64,000 nucleotides of DNA from Candidatus Fermentibacteraceae bacterium. Its GTDB lineage: Bacteria > Fermentibacterota > Fermentibacteria > Fermentibacterales > JCC-6. The translations under genes and the position numbers were made by a program. Shown one piece after another: positions 18,723-26,186 of this stretch. The notes under the pieces are model-generated. The model did not search any database, was not told where the DNA came from, and saw only the letters and a list, made by a program, of their open reading frames with translations. Positions within the stretch are counted from its first letter, which is position 1, and every line of letters starts with the position of its first letter. Location of the stretch: NCBI GenBank assembly GCA_016744855.1, contig JADGDO010000009.1, forward strand, positions 65,871 through 129,870. Reading direction: 5' to 3'.

Positions 18723-19379
18723 TTAGAACATGTTCTTGATACCAGCCCAAGTGCTTCTGTTGAGAGAAGAACCTGATGTGCCTTCGATAACCTTGAAAAG
18801 GTCACCAGCAACAAGAGATGCACTGAATGGTGCCCATGACCAACCAGCAGCCTCTGTTCTGTAAGCTTCTGAACCAGTAACAGTTGTTCCACCGATTGGG
18901 TACCATGCTACTGTGTCATTACGGTGACTACCGATCCAGAGAGGAGCAGCAACCATGAGTGGATCTGAGGACATGTCAACAACTGCGAGCCAGATTGCAT
19001 AACTACCGTAAGTCATACCAGTGTCTGAGCATGTTGCAGGGTAGGAAGTCTGGCTTGTGGGTCCGCTTGCGGAAGGTACGCCAGCGTCGTCTGCTACAAC
19101 CATAATTTCAAGAGCTGTTGGAACAGCACCTGTTGTAACACCCCAGCATGTGTAAGTGTCGACTGTTCCATCTGCACCATTGTAATCATCAACAGTAGCG
19201 TAATCGTCAAAAGAAGCACCAATAGTGCTCATCTGCTCGGCTGCGTTGTATGCATAGGTGTCGAGAACATCGTCTGTTGATGGAAGAGTGTAGTTAGCAA
19301 CTCCACCGGCTTCACCACTAATTGTGCTGGATGCAAAAGCAAGCGCAGCTACAGCGAGAAGTACAAATACAAGTTTCAT
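18723..19379 (-). CDS. Small secreted acidic protein, unknown function
   Basis: A 218-aa exported protein with a clear signal peptide (MKLVFVLLAVAALAFASS). The mature part is rich in Ala, Gly, Ser, Thr, Asp and Tyr, with very few Lys or Arg until the C-terminus, and contains two cysteines in the middle (YTCWG and PATCSD). I recognise no family. It is a single-gene unit with its own near-consensus promoter, a GGAG ribosome site 7 nt before the ATG, a hairpin-rich leader and a strong terminator. That configuration suggests an abundantly made envelope or extracellular protein (inference). Confidence 0.85.
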   Translation of the reverse strand: MKLVFVLLAVAALAFASSTISGEAGGVANYTLPSTDDVLDTYAYNAAEQMSTIGASFDDYATVDDYNGADGTVDTYTCWGVTTGAVPTALEIMVVADDAGVPSASGPTSQTSYPATCSDTGMTYGSYAIWLAVVDMSSDPLMVAAPLWIGSHRNDTVAWYPIGGTTVTGSEAYRTEAAGWSWAPFSASLVAGDLFKVIEGTSGSSLNRSTWAGIKNMF

Positions 19380-19397
19380 ATTTACTCCATTGTTTTT

Positions 19398-19453
19398 GTG
19401 CCTGTATACAGGCTATTTGATCATATAAAGATCATTGTGCGGGGTTGTCCCGC
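19398..19453 (-). other. Structured 5' leader with three hairpins
   Basis: Between the predicted transcription start and the ribosome site of the secreted-protein gene lie three consecutive inverted repeats: 19439-19453 (GCGGG/CCCGC plus a GU pair), 19418-19434 (TGATC/GATCA) and 19400-19413 (a perfect 14-nt palindrome, GCCTGTATACAGGC). The first would lie at the very 5' end of the mRNA, as in transcripts stabilised against 5'-dependent decay. The role is inferred. Confidence 0.6.
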
Positions 19454-19458
19454 TCTCG

Positions 19459-19487
19459 TTTATAACAAGCCTATTACGGCAAGTCAA
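19459..19487 (-). promoter_or_regulatory. Strong sigma70-type promoter for the secreted protein
   Basis: On the minus strand: TTGACT (19487-19482), a 17-bp spacer ending in an extended TGT, then TATAAA (19464-19459). Five of six bases match consensus in each hexamer and the spacing is ideal. The predicted start of transcription is near 19452, about 73 nt before the ATG. Confidence 0.85.
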
Positions 19488-19781
19488 TGATGTTGTTGCA
19501 GATTGTTTTATTAAGAATAGAGCGATCTTCAAGAGTGTTCTTCTTGCTAATGTGCAGCTAATCCACAATGCCTAAACAAAGGGATAGGTGAGCGCTCGTT
19601 TATGAAGGTAACGAAGGGTTTATAAAAAACGCTTCAGACATATCCATCTGGATTCTGAACCCGCTAGGGTTGCTCCTCCTATTACCCCGTTTTCCTCTGC
19701 CGTAACACACCAATCCTTGTTAGCTGCTATTTCCAGTAAGCCAATGATGCTAGTTTAGTGTTTTTTCGGGAAAAAACGCAC
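19488..19781. other. Intergenic region between divergent promoters, no gene seen
   Basis: About 290 nt separate the minus-strand promoter from the tRNA promoter. I find only very short open frames without ribosome sites. Small inverted repeats are present, such as AACCC/GGGTT near 19658-19671 and GTTTTTT/AAAAAAC around a CGGG loop at 19760-19777 just upstream of the tRNA promoter. The latter AT-rich block could act as an UP element; nothing else is supported. Confidence 0.6.
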
Positions 19782-19811
19782 TTGACAGATAAGACAATTA
19801 TTGGATATTAT
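19782..19811 (+). promoter_or_regulatory. Promoter for tRNA-Val (and probably thrS)
   Basis: Consensus TTGACA at 19782-19787, 18-bp spacer, TATTAT at 19806-19811. The start of transcription would be near 19818, about 30 nt before the tRNA. It is the only promoter I can see before the long thrS-infC string, so it may drive that too. Confidence 0.75.
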
Positions 19812-19849
19812 CGGCGTCAGTGTAAAAGACATCATAGTTTTGTTGCGGT

Positions 19850-19926
19850 GGGCGATTAGCTCAGTTGGTTAGAGTGCTTGCTTGACATGCAAGAAGTCAC
19901 CGGTTCGATTCCAGTATCGCCCACCA
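19850..19926 (+). tRNA. tRNA-Val(GAC)
   Basis: 77 nt including an encoded CCA. Acceptor GGGCGAT (19850-19856) pairs with ATCGCCC (19916-19922), the discriminator is A, and the D-loop contains GTTGGTTA. The anticodon stem CTTGC/GCAAG closes loop TTGACAT with anticodon GAC at 19884-19886, and the T-loop is GGTTCGATTCC. Flanking GGT (19847-19849) and ACC (19923-19925) extend the acceptor pairing to 10 bp in the precursor. A run of eight T follows the CCA; with the folded tRNA it may cause partial termination before thrS. Confidence 0.96.
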
Positions 19927-19969
19927 TTTTTTTTGTATTTTAGGTTTTATCGAGAGGAGGCTGAGCGGC

Positions 19970-21907
19970 ATGATGCGTATATTGTTCCCGGACAACAGTT
20001 CAAGAGAAATTGAGAACGGAACCACCGGCCGTGAAGTCGCCGTTTCAATTTCACGCGGGTTAGCGAAAAAGGCATTAGCTTTCGAGCTTGATGGAAAACT
20101 GTATGATATGTCAGCTGTTATTCCCCATGATGGGCAGCTGAAAATTATTACTTTCGCTGATGATGAATCTCTCGAGATTTTGAGGCACAGCTCTGCCCAC
20201 CTTCTTGCTGCTGCCGTCCTAGAGCTTTATCCTGAAACAAAGTTCGGTATAGGTCCTTCCATCGAGAACGGTTTTTATTACGATATGGACATACCGGGTT
20301 TCAAGGGAGAAAAAGGGCTGGAAGCAATACGCTCCCGAATGAAAAGAATCATCAAGAAGAATCTACCTTTTGAAAGAAAAGAAATTTCTCACGAGGATGC
20401 AGTTGAGCTCTTTTCCGGACGAAGCGAAGGATTCAAGCTTGAACTCTTAGAGGAAATTCGAAACAAGGATGAGGTAATAACTGTTTATTCTCTTGGAGAC
20501 TTTGTTGATCTTTGCCGTGGACCCCATGTTCCATCAACTAAGTTTCTTGCTGATTTTGAGCTTTTGAGTGTAGCTGGTGCATACTGGAGGGGCAGTGAGA
20601 AAAATGACATGCTTACCCGCATTTATGGCACAGCTTTTAACTCAAGCGAGGATTTGAAGGCTCACCTGGAATTTCTTAAAGAAGCAAAGAAGAGAGATCA
20701 CAGAAAACTTGGCGCCGAGCTTGAGTTATTTACAACTAAAGGCACCGGTGGACCAGGCTTTGTTTACTGGCTTCCCAAGGGAACGATAGTTAAGGAAACG
20801 CTTGAGAATCTCTGGAAAGATGCTCATCGTCACTCTGGCTATCAACTTGTCAGCACTCCTCATATTGCTCCTGTAGAACTGTGGCAAACTTCAGGTCACT
20901 ATGATTACTACAGAGAAAACATGTATTTCACAGAGGTGGAAAACGGAGAATATGCCCTTAAGCCGATGAACTGCCCCGGTCACATAATAGTTTACAAGAA
21001 TTCACGAAGATCATACAAAGAACTGCCTTTGAGAATCGCTGAACTGGGTACTGTTTACAGATACGAGAGAAGCGGAGCTCTGCACGGTCTCATGAGAGTA
21101 AGAGGTTTCACAGTCGATGATGGTCACATTTTCTGTACAGCAGACCAGATCGTAGCGGAAATCCAGGATGTAGTAAGATTTGCTTTGTACTTCCTTAAGA
21201 TGTTTGATTTTGGCTACAAAATCGAACTATCACTAATGGATCCTGCTGATCCCGATCATTATGCTGGGGATATCTCCGACTGGCAAAGAGTTCAACCTCT
21301 TCTCGCGCAGGCCCTTGTAGATATGGGAGAAGACTTTGTTACGGTCGAGGGCGAGGCAGCTTTCTATGGACCCAAAATTGACATAAAGCTGCGTGATGCA
21401 CTTGGACGTTACTGGCAGGGACCAACTGTTCAGTTCGATTTCAATATTCCGGACAGATTTGATCTGGAATACATCGGACCGGATGGGGCTTCTCACAAGG
21501 TCTATATGGTTCACCGGGCATTGTTCGGTTCTGTGGAAAGATTTATAGGAAACCTGATTGAACATTTCACTGGGAATTTCCCCGGTTGGCTTGCACCGGT
21601 TCAGCTTGTTATCTTACCGATTACTTCCGTACAAAATGATTTTGCGGAAATGTTGTATAATAAAGCTGTTGGAATGGGCTTGCGTTGCAAGCTTGATGAC
21701 CGCAGTGAAACGATTGGCTACAGAATTCGAGGCGCGGAGACAGACAAGGTTCCTTATATGTTCGTTGTCGGGGAACGCGAAGTCGAATCTGAAACAGTGG
21801 CTATTCGCAGACATGGCGAGGGCGACATCGGTACATTGCCCGTTGAAGAGGCATTGAAAACTGTTGTTGACGCCTGCGTCAGGCCTGCGTTACCGAAATG
21901 GAGGTAA
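19970..21907 (+). CDS. thrS: Threonyl-tRNA synthetase
   Basis: Class II synthetase that charges tRNA-Thr, 645 aa. It has an N-terminal TGS domain (residues 1-65), an editing domain with the HSSAHLLAAAV zinc/editing motif, and then the catalytic core with KPMNCPGHI (motif with zinc Cys), RYERSGALHGLMRVRGF (motif 2) and a C-terminal anticodon-binding domain (QLVILPIT onward). A GAGAGGAGG site precedes the tandem ATGs. The order thrS-infC-rpmI-rplT that follows is a classic bacterial cluster. Confidence 0.97.
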   Translation: MMRILFPDNSSREIENGTTGREVAVSISRGLAKKALAFELDGKLYDMSAVIPHDGQLKIITFADDESLEILRHSSAHLLAAAVLELYPETKFGIGPSIENGFYYDMDIPGFKGEKGLEAIRSRMKRIIKKNLPFERKEISHEDAVELFSGRSEGFKLELLEEIRNKDEVITVYSLGDFVDLCRGPHVPSTKFLADFELLSVAGAYWRGSEKNDMLTRIYGTAFNSSEDLKAHLEFLKEAKKRDHRKLGAELELFTTKGTGGPGFVYWLPKGTIVKETLENLWKDAHRHSGYQLVSTPHIAPVELWQTSGHYDYYRENMYFTEVENGEYALKPMNCPGHIIVYKNSRRSYKELPLRIAELGTVYRYERSGALHGLMRVRGFTVDDGHIFCTADQIVAEIQDVVRFALYFLKMFDFGYKIELSLMDPADPDHYAGDISDWQRVQPLLAQALVDMGEDFVTVEGEAAFYGPKIDIKLRDALGRYWQGPTVQFDFNIPDRFDLEYIGPDGASHKVYMVHRALFGSVERFIGNLIEHFTGNFPGWLAPVQLVILPITSVQNDFAEMLYNKAVGMGLRCKLDDRSETIGYRIRGAETDKVPYMFVVGEREVESETVAIRRHGEGDIGTLPVEEALKTVVDACVRPALPKWR

Positions 21908-21913
21908 TAGGAA

Positions 21914-22438
21914 ATCGCAAACTCCACCCGTGTTAATGGTGAGATCAGAAGTCAGACAATCAGGCTGATTGATCAGGATGGGGAGCATGTCGGGGTAGTG
22001 AATTTTGCCAAGGCCATGGAAATGGCTGGCGAGGTGAATCTTGACCTTGTGGAAATCAGTGGCGCCAGTGATCCTCCTGTTTGCAGGATTATGGATTACG
22101 GCAAGTATCGGTATCAGTTGAACCGGAAAGAAAGAGAAGCCAGGAAGAAACAGCATTCCGGTGGTCTCAAAGAAGTAAAGTTCAGACCAAATACTGATAC
22201 GCACGATTACAATTTCAAGATGAAGCATGCCAGGGAATTCCTTGAATCCAGGCACAAAGTAAAGGCAACAGTGGTTTTCCGCGGACGGCAGATGGTCTAC
22301 AAAGATCAAGGTTATGATCTTTTGAACAGACTTTCGGCTGATGTGGAGGATCTTGCACAGATAGAGAGACAACCGGTCATGGAAGGCAGGTTTCTTACAA
22401 TGATTCTTGCCCCAAGGCGGGAAAAGAACACCCAGTAG
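21914..22438 (+). CDS. infC: Translation initiation factor IF-3 (AUC start)
   Basis: IF-3 binds the 30S subunit, checks the start codon and prevents premature joining of subunits. The frame reads [20 protein letters not shown] from an ATC at 21914; the linker and C-domain follow ([38 protein letters not shown]). An in-frame TAG stands at 21908. No ATG, GTG or TTG occurs between it and the conserved RVN-EIR segment, and the first GTG (21998) would remove most of the N-domain. A perfect GGAGGT (21900-21905) is 8 nt before the ATC. The resulting 174 aa match the family. E. coli infC uses AUU for self-regulation, so this AUC is probably regulatory too. Confidence 0.92.
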   Translation: MANSTRVNGEIRSQTIRLIDQDGEHVGVVNFAKAMEMAGEVNLDLVEISGASDPPVCRIMDYGKYRYQLNRKEREARKKQHSGGLKEVKFRPNTDTHDYNFKMKHAREFLESRHKVKATVVFRGRQMVYKDQGYDLLNRLSADVEDLAQIERQPVMEGRFLTMILAPRREKNTQ

Positions 22439-22458
22439 CAGAAGAGACGGGGATCAAT

Positions 22459-22653
22459 ATGCCCAAGATGAAGACTCACAAGGGCGCTGCAAAGCGCTTC
22501 AAGAAGACAGGAACTGGCAAGATTCGTGTTAGACACAGTCATGCCGGTCACATTAAAACTAAGAAGAGTAGTAAGCGGAAACGCAAATTGCGCACAGCAG
22601 GAATCGCATCACCCTCCGATACCAAGCGCATGAGAGTTCTCCTGCCCAAGTAA
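22459..22653 (+). CDS. rpmI: 50S ribosomal protein L35
   Basis: A 64-aa, very basic protein of the large subunit. It begins [21 protein letters not shown], the invariant L35 start, and ends with RMRVLLPK. It lies 20 nt after infC and 16 nt before rplT, the standard order. Expression is probably coupled to infC and controlled by L20 as in other bacteria; I see no long leader of its own. Confidence 0.97.
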   Translation: MPKMKTHKGAAKRFKKTGTGKIRVRHSHAGHIKTKKSSKRKRKLRTAGIASPSDTKRMRVLLPK

Positions 22654-22669
22654 CAGCGGAGGCTGAAAA

Positions 22670-23026
22670 ATGAGTAGAGTTAGGAACGCCGTTGCCAGGC
22701 ACAAGAGGCACAAAAAGGTACTTAAAGCAGCCAAGGGAAACTTTGGTGGAAGGCGTAAGCTGTATACAGTTGCTGCTGATGCCAACAAAAAAGCACTCGA
22801 GTACCAGTACAGAGATAGAAGGAACAAAAAGAGAAATTTCAGAGCCCTCTGGATTACCCGTATCAATGCTGCGGCCAGAGAACACGGAATTACTTACAGT
22901 GTCCTTATTAGCGGTCTTACAAAGGCCGGAGTTCTTATTGACCGGAAAATGCTTGCAGATCTTGCTGTAAAAGATTCTGTAGCTTTCGGGAAAATTGTTG
23001 AAGTTGCCCGCAAGGGACTTCAGTAG
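22670..23026 (+). CDS. rplT: 50S ribosomal protein L20
   Basis: A 118-aa basic protein that binds 23S rRNA early in large-subunit assembly and in several bacteria represses the infC-rpmI-rplT mRNA. The sequence MSRVRNAVARHKRHKKVLKAAKG, the YRDRRNKKRNFRALWITRINAA block and GLTKAGVLIDRKMLADLA are all diagnostic. A GCGGAGG site precedes the ATG. Confidence 0.97.
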   Translation: MSRVRNAVARHKRHKKVLKAAKGNFGGRRKLYTVAADANKKALEYQYRDRRNKKRNFRALWITRINAAAREHGITYSVLISGLTKAGVLIDRKMLADLAVKDSVAFGKIVEVARKGLQ

Positions 23027-23043
23027 AATAGGGAGGCTTTGCG

Positions 23044-23331
23044 TTGCCCATGGCCAGCGCATCAGATAGACTTGCTGAAGCTGTAGACAGGCTTATACTA
23101 AGGTATGAGTCGGTTGATGAAGAAAATAAACGGCTTCGAAGTAAAGTCGATGAGCTGGAAAACAGGGTAGAGTACCAGAGGGGCAATGCAGATTCAGAGG
23201 GGTATAATCTCCTCAGGATACATTATGCCAGGCTTCTGCACGAACGGCAGGAGCTGAAGCAGAAATTAGAAGCTTTGCTTGGTAAACTGGAAAAGTTGAA
23301 AGACCAACAGGGACAAGGTACTAATGACTGA
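23044..23331 (+). CDS. Small coiled-coil protein upstream of zapA (ZapB-like)
   Basis: A 95-aa protein, almost entirely one amphipathic helix with heptads (RLAEAVDRLILRYESVDEEN, LRSKVDELENRVEYQ, LLHERQELKQKLEALLGKLE). Size, coiled-coil nature and an 8-nt overlap with zapA suggest a divisome partner of ZapA like ZapB, which links ZapA to the chromosome, but sequence alone cannot prove it. The TTG at 23044 is 7 nt after GGGAGG; an ATG at 23050 is the alternative. Confidence 0.72.
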   Translation: MPMASASDRLAEAVDRLILRYESVDEENKRLRSKVDELENRVEYQRGNADSEGYNLLRIHYARLLHERQELKQKLEALLGKLEKLKDQQGQGTND

Positions 23332-23734
23332 CCGTCCGGAGACCACCAGAGTTAACATATACGGACGGGAATATTCAATAAGAGGCGAGGGCGATCCATC
23401 GTACATAGCGGAGATCGCCCACTTTCTTGATATGCGTATGCGGCAGATGACTGAAAATGTTGCCATGACTTCTACTGCGAAAGTGGCAATTCTGGCATCG
23501 TTGAACATAACTGATGAACTGTTTACTAAAACCAGGCAACTTGAGGAGCTGGAAGACAGTCATCAGATGTGCTTATCCGCCCTTGCGGATAAAATTAACG
23601 AAATACTAGCTCCGGAAGACGGTTCACCGGAAGCATCAGCCCCCGCACAACAGGATAATCTCCAGATCAGTCATACCGACACCCCTCCAATTTTTCAACG
23701 CTCCAGCCCGGGTAATCCTAAAGAACAGTCCTAG
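23324..23734 (+). CDS. zapA: Cell division protein ZapA
   Basis: ZapA bundles FtsZ filaments at mid-cell. The first 95 residues match the family: RVNIYGREYSIRGEGDPSYI (the globular domain), the MRMRQM helix, then a long helix (KVAILASLNITDELF, KTRQLEELE). Total length is 136 aa because of a low-complexity Pro/Ser/Gln tail (DGSPEASAPAQQDN onward) that is not typical. The gene order with rny downstream is common. The ATG overlaps the preceding stop by 8 nt. Confidence 0.9.
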   Translation: MTDRPETTRVNIYGREYSIRGEGDPSYIAEIAHFLDMRMRQMTENVAMTSTAKVAILASLNITDELFTKTRQLEELEDSHQMCLSALADKINEILAPEDGSPEASAPAQQDNLQISHTDTPPIFQRSSPGNPKEQS

Positions 23735-23740
23735 TCCTCG

Positions 23741-23818
23741 GAGGATAGCGCTCCCGAATGTGCCGCAGGGTTCTGGAGATTGCCGCTGTTTCTCCGATTA
23801 ATATAGATCGCTTCCTGC
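23741..23818 (+). ncRNA. Possible structured RNA between zapA and rny (weak)
   Basis: The 107-nt gap between zapA and rny can fold. AGGATAGCG (23742-23750) pairs with CGCTTCCT (23809-23816) with one bulged base, and inside it GGAGA (23775-23779) pairs with TCTCC (23791-23795), leaving two large unpaired sides. In many bacteria 6S RNA lies next to zapA. The element here is much shorter than the usual 150-200 nt, so I report only a fold, not an identity. Confidence 0.2.
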
Positions 23819-23841
23819 GCCTGAAACGGAGATAGTGGAGT

Positions 23842-25392
23842 ATGCAGATAATAATTCCTATAGGAATTGCTGCACTTGCATTTATATTGGGTTTTTACCT
23901 ACACAAAATGCTTGTAGCAAAAGAGATTGGTGGAGCATCCGCAGAAGCGGATCGCATTCTTAATGATGCTAAAAGAGAGATAGAGTCCCTTAAAAAAGAA
24001 GCTCTTCTCGAAGGCAGAGAAAAGATAGCAGAAGAACGTACTTCGGAGCTCGAAAAACTTCGCAGGAAGCAATCTGAACTCGATAAACGTGAAAACAGCA
24101 TCAACAGGCTTTCACAGCAGTCTGACAGAACCAGAGAGAACCTTAAAAATAAGGCTGATTCACTTTCCCAGCAGGAGACTGCTCTGGGTGAAATGGAGCA
24201 GGCTCTTCTCGCGAAACACCAGAGAGCCAACAAGCTCATTGAGGCACACAATACCAGACTTGAGGAAGTTGCAAAACTTTCCAGTGATGAGGCCCGTGAG
24301 CTTCTCCTTTCAAACCTTCGCGAAGAGACTGATATGGAAGCTGCCAAACTCACCAGAAGAATTCTGGACGAAGCAGAGAGATCAGCTGATGACAAGGCCA
24401 ACAGCATCTTGGCAACCACTATTCAAAGATGTGCTGCAAACCATGTTGTTGAGAGCTGTATCTCAGTAGTTAACCTAGCTAATGACGATATGAAGGGCCG
24501 GATTATTGGACGCGAGGGCCGCAACATTAGAGCCTTCGAGAAAGCTACCGGTGTGGATGTTGTCATTGATGATACTCCTGAGGCAGTTGTGTTGTCCTGT
24601 TTTGACCCTGTCAGACGTGAAGTAGCCAGACTCTCACTCGATAAACTGATTAACGACGGCCGAATTCACCCGGGTAGAATAGAATCAGTAGTTGAAAAAG
24701 TACGCAGCGAGATGGAACGAACAATTAGAAAGCTTGGTAATGAGCTTGCGATGGAGGCAAGTGTTACCGGACTGCACCCTCAGCTTATAAGACACCTGGG
24801 AAGGCTCAGATACAGAACCAGCTACGGGCAGAATATGTATCAGCACTCCCTCGAAGTTTCTCACATGTGCGGTCTCCTTGCAAGCGAACTCAGGCTTGAA
24901 CCGGCTATGGCTAGACGCGTTGGTCTTCTTCATGATATCGGTAAAGCTACAGATCACGATATTGAAGGTTCTCATGCAATGGTTGGAATGGAACTCGCTC
25001 GAAAATTCAATGAGCCCAAAATAGTTGCAAACGCAATTGGCGCCCATCATGAAGAAATCGAACCGGGTAGTCTATATGCTGTACTGGTACAGGCAGCAGA
25101 TGCTGTTAGCAGTGCAAGACCAGGTGCTCGCAGAGAAACACTTGAGCTCTACATCAAGCGTTTGAGCAGGCTGGAGACTATCGCAGATTCATTCGACGGA
25201 GTAAGAAAATCCTATGCAATACAAGCTGGAAGAGAACTTCGCATAGCAGTCAGACCAGAGGCAGTTTCAGATGAAACTGCGGTTGATATGGCTAGGCAGA
25301 TTGCCAAGAAAATTGAGGACGAGATGGAGTATCCAGGACAGATAAAGGTAACTGTTATCCGGGAGCTGAGAGCTTCAGAAACTGCCAGGTAG
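23842..25392 (+). CDS. rny: Ribonuclease Y
   Basis: Membrane-anchored endoribonuclease that starts mRNA decay, 516 aa as usual. Layout: one N-terminal membrane segment (IIIPIGIAALAFILGFYLH), a long charged coiled coil (residues 30-185), a KH domain (GRIIGREGRNIRAFEKATG), and an HD domain (HDIGKATDHDIEGSHA, with the metal-binding His-Asp about residue 364). The downstream neighbour is ymdB, the same pairing as in Firmicutes. A GATAGTGGAG site precedes the ATG. Confidence 0.96.
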   Translation: MQIIIPIGIAALAFILGFYLHKMLVAKEIGGASAEADRILNDAKREIESLKKEALLEGREKIAEERTSELEKLRRKQSELDKRENSINRLSQQSDRTRENLKNKADSLSQQETALGEMEQALLAKHQRANKLIEAHNTRLEEVAKLSSDEARELLLSNLREETDMEAAKLTRRILDEAERSADDKANSILATTIQRCAANHVVESCISVVNLANDDMKGRIIGREGRNIRAFEKATGVDVVIDDTPEAVVLSCFDPVRREVARLSLDKLINDGRIHPGRIESVVEKVRSEMERTIRKLGNELAMEASVTGLHPQLIRHLGRLRYRTSYGQNMYQHSLEVSHMCGLLASELRLEPAMARRVGLLHDIGKATDHDIEGSHAMVGMELARKFNEPKIVANAIGAHHEEIEPGSLYAVLVQAADAVSSARPGARRETLELYIKRLSRLETIADSFDGVRKSYAIQAGRELRIAVRPEAVSDETAVDMARQIAKKIEDEMEYPGQIKVTVIRELRASETAR

Positions 25393-25397
25393 CCCCA

Positions 25398-26186
25398 ATG
25401 AGGATCCTTCTTCTAGGTGATATTGTCGGTGAACCGGGTAGAAAGACAGTTTTATCCTATCTTCCCCGGGTGAGGGATCAATACGACTTTGTTATAGTTA
25501 ACGGGGAAAACTCAGCCGGAGGCTTCGGGATTACCCCCGAGATAACCCAGTCTTTCCTTGATTCAGGTGTAGATGTAATTACTTCGGGGAATCATATATG
25601 GAAAAAGGATTCAATTTTTCCAATTCTCTCTTCTCCTGGATCTGTGGTTTTGCGCCCCGCTAACTATTTTCCTGACAAACCCGGTACCGGTGTTGTCACG
25701 CTGAACGTGGGTGGTACATCCGTTCAGGTAATAAACCTCCAGGGGAAAGTTTTTACAGATTTTAAAGGCGATTGTCCTTTTAAGACTGCAGACAAAATTT
25801 TACGCACCACAGAAGCCGATGTCAGAATAGTCGATTTTCATGCAGAGGCAACGAGTGAAAAACTTGCTCTGGCACATTATGTTGATGGAAGAGTAAGTGT
25901 ATTTGTAGGAACACATACTCACATTCAAACAGCTGACGATCAGGTTCTGCCCGGTGGAACAGCATACCTTACCGATCTTGGAATGTGCGGGTCGTCCCGT
26001 GGGGTAATCGGGATGGATGTAAAATCTTCAATCGGTAGATTCCTGAGTGATAGATACAGTAAACTGTGTGTTGCAACCGGTGGAGAGATGATTAACGGTT
26101 TTGATGTTACCCTGGATGAAAAACTTGCTGTTTCCAAAGTAAGGCGTGTATATGAGTATGTCCAGTCGATTGAAGAGTGCTCTTAA
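25398..26186 (+). CDS. ymdB: YmdB-family metallophosphoesterase
   Basis: A 262-aa calcineurin-like phosphoesterase of the TIGR00282 family; the Bacillus homologue hydrolyses 2',3'- and 3',5'-cyclic nucleotides. Metal-binding motifs are GDIVGEPGR (first Asp), NGENSAGGFG, TSGNHIW and the terminal FVGTHTHIQTAD. The name refers to the Bacillus protein, not the unrelated E. coli YmdB. It begins 5 nt after rny. Confidence 0.93.
   Translation: MRILLLGDIVGEPGRKTVLSYLPRVRDQYDFVIVNGENSAGGFGITPEITQSFLDSGVDVITSGNHIWKKDSIFPILSSPGSVVLRPANYFPDKPGTGVVTLNVGGTSVQVINLQGKVFTDFKGDCPFKTADKILRTTEADVRIVDFHAEATSEKLALAHYVDGRVSVFVGTHTHIQTADDQVLPGGTAYLTDLGMCGSSRGVIGMDVKSSIGRFLSDRYSKLCVATGGEMINGFDVTLDEKLAVSKVRRVYEYVQSIEECS

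Noticed and set aside
19455-19603. The 9-mer CTCGTTTAT at 19455-19463 and 19595-19603 as a promoter duplication
   Set aside because: The second copy has no -35 element at a proper distance; the match is too short to be more than chance.
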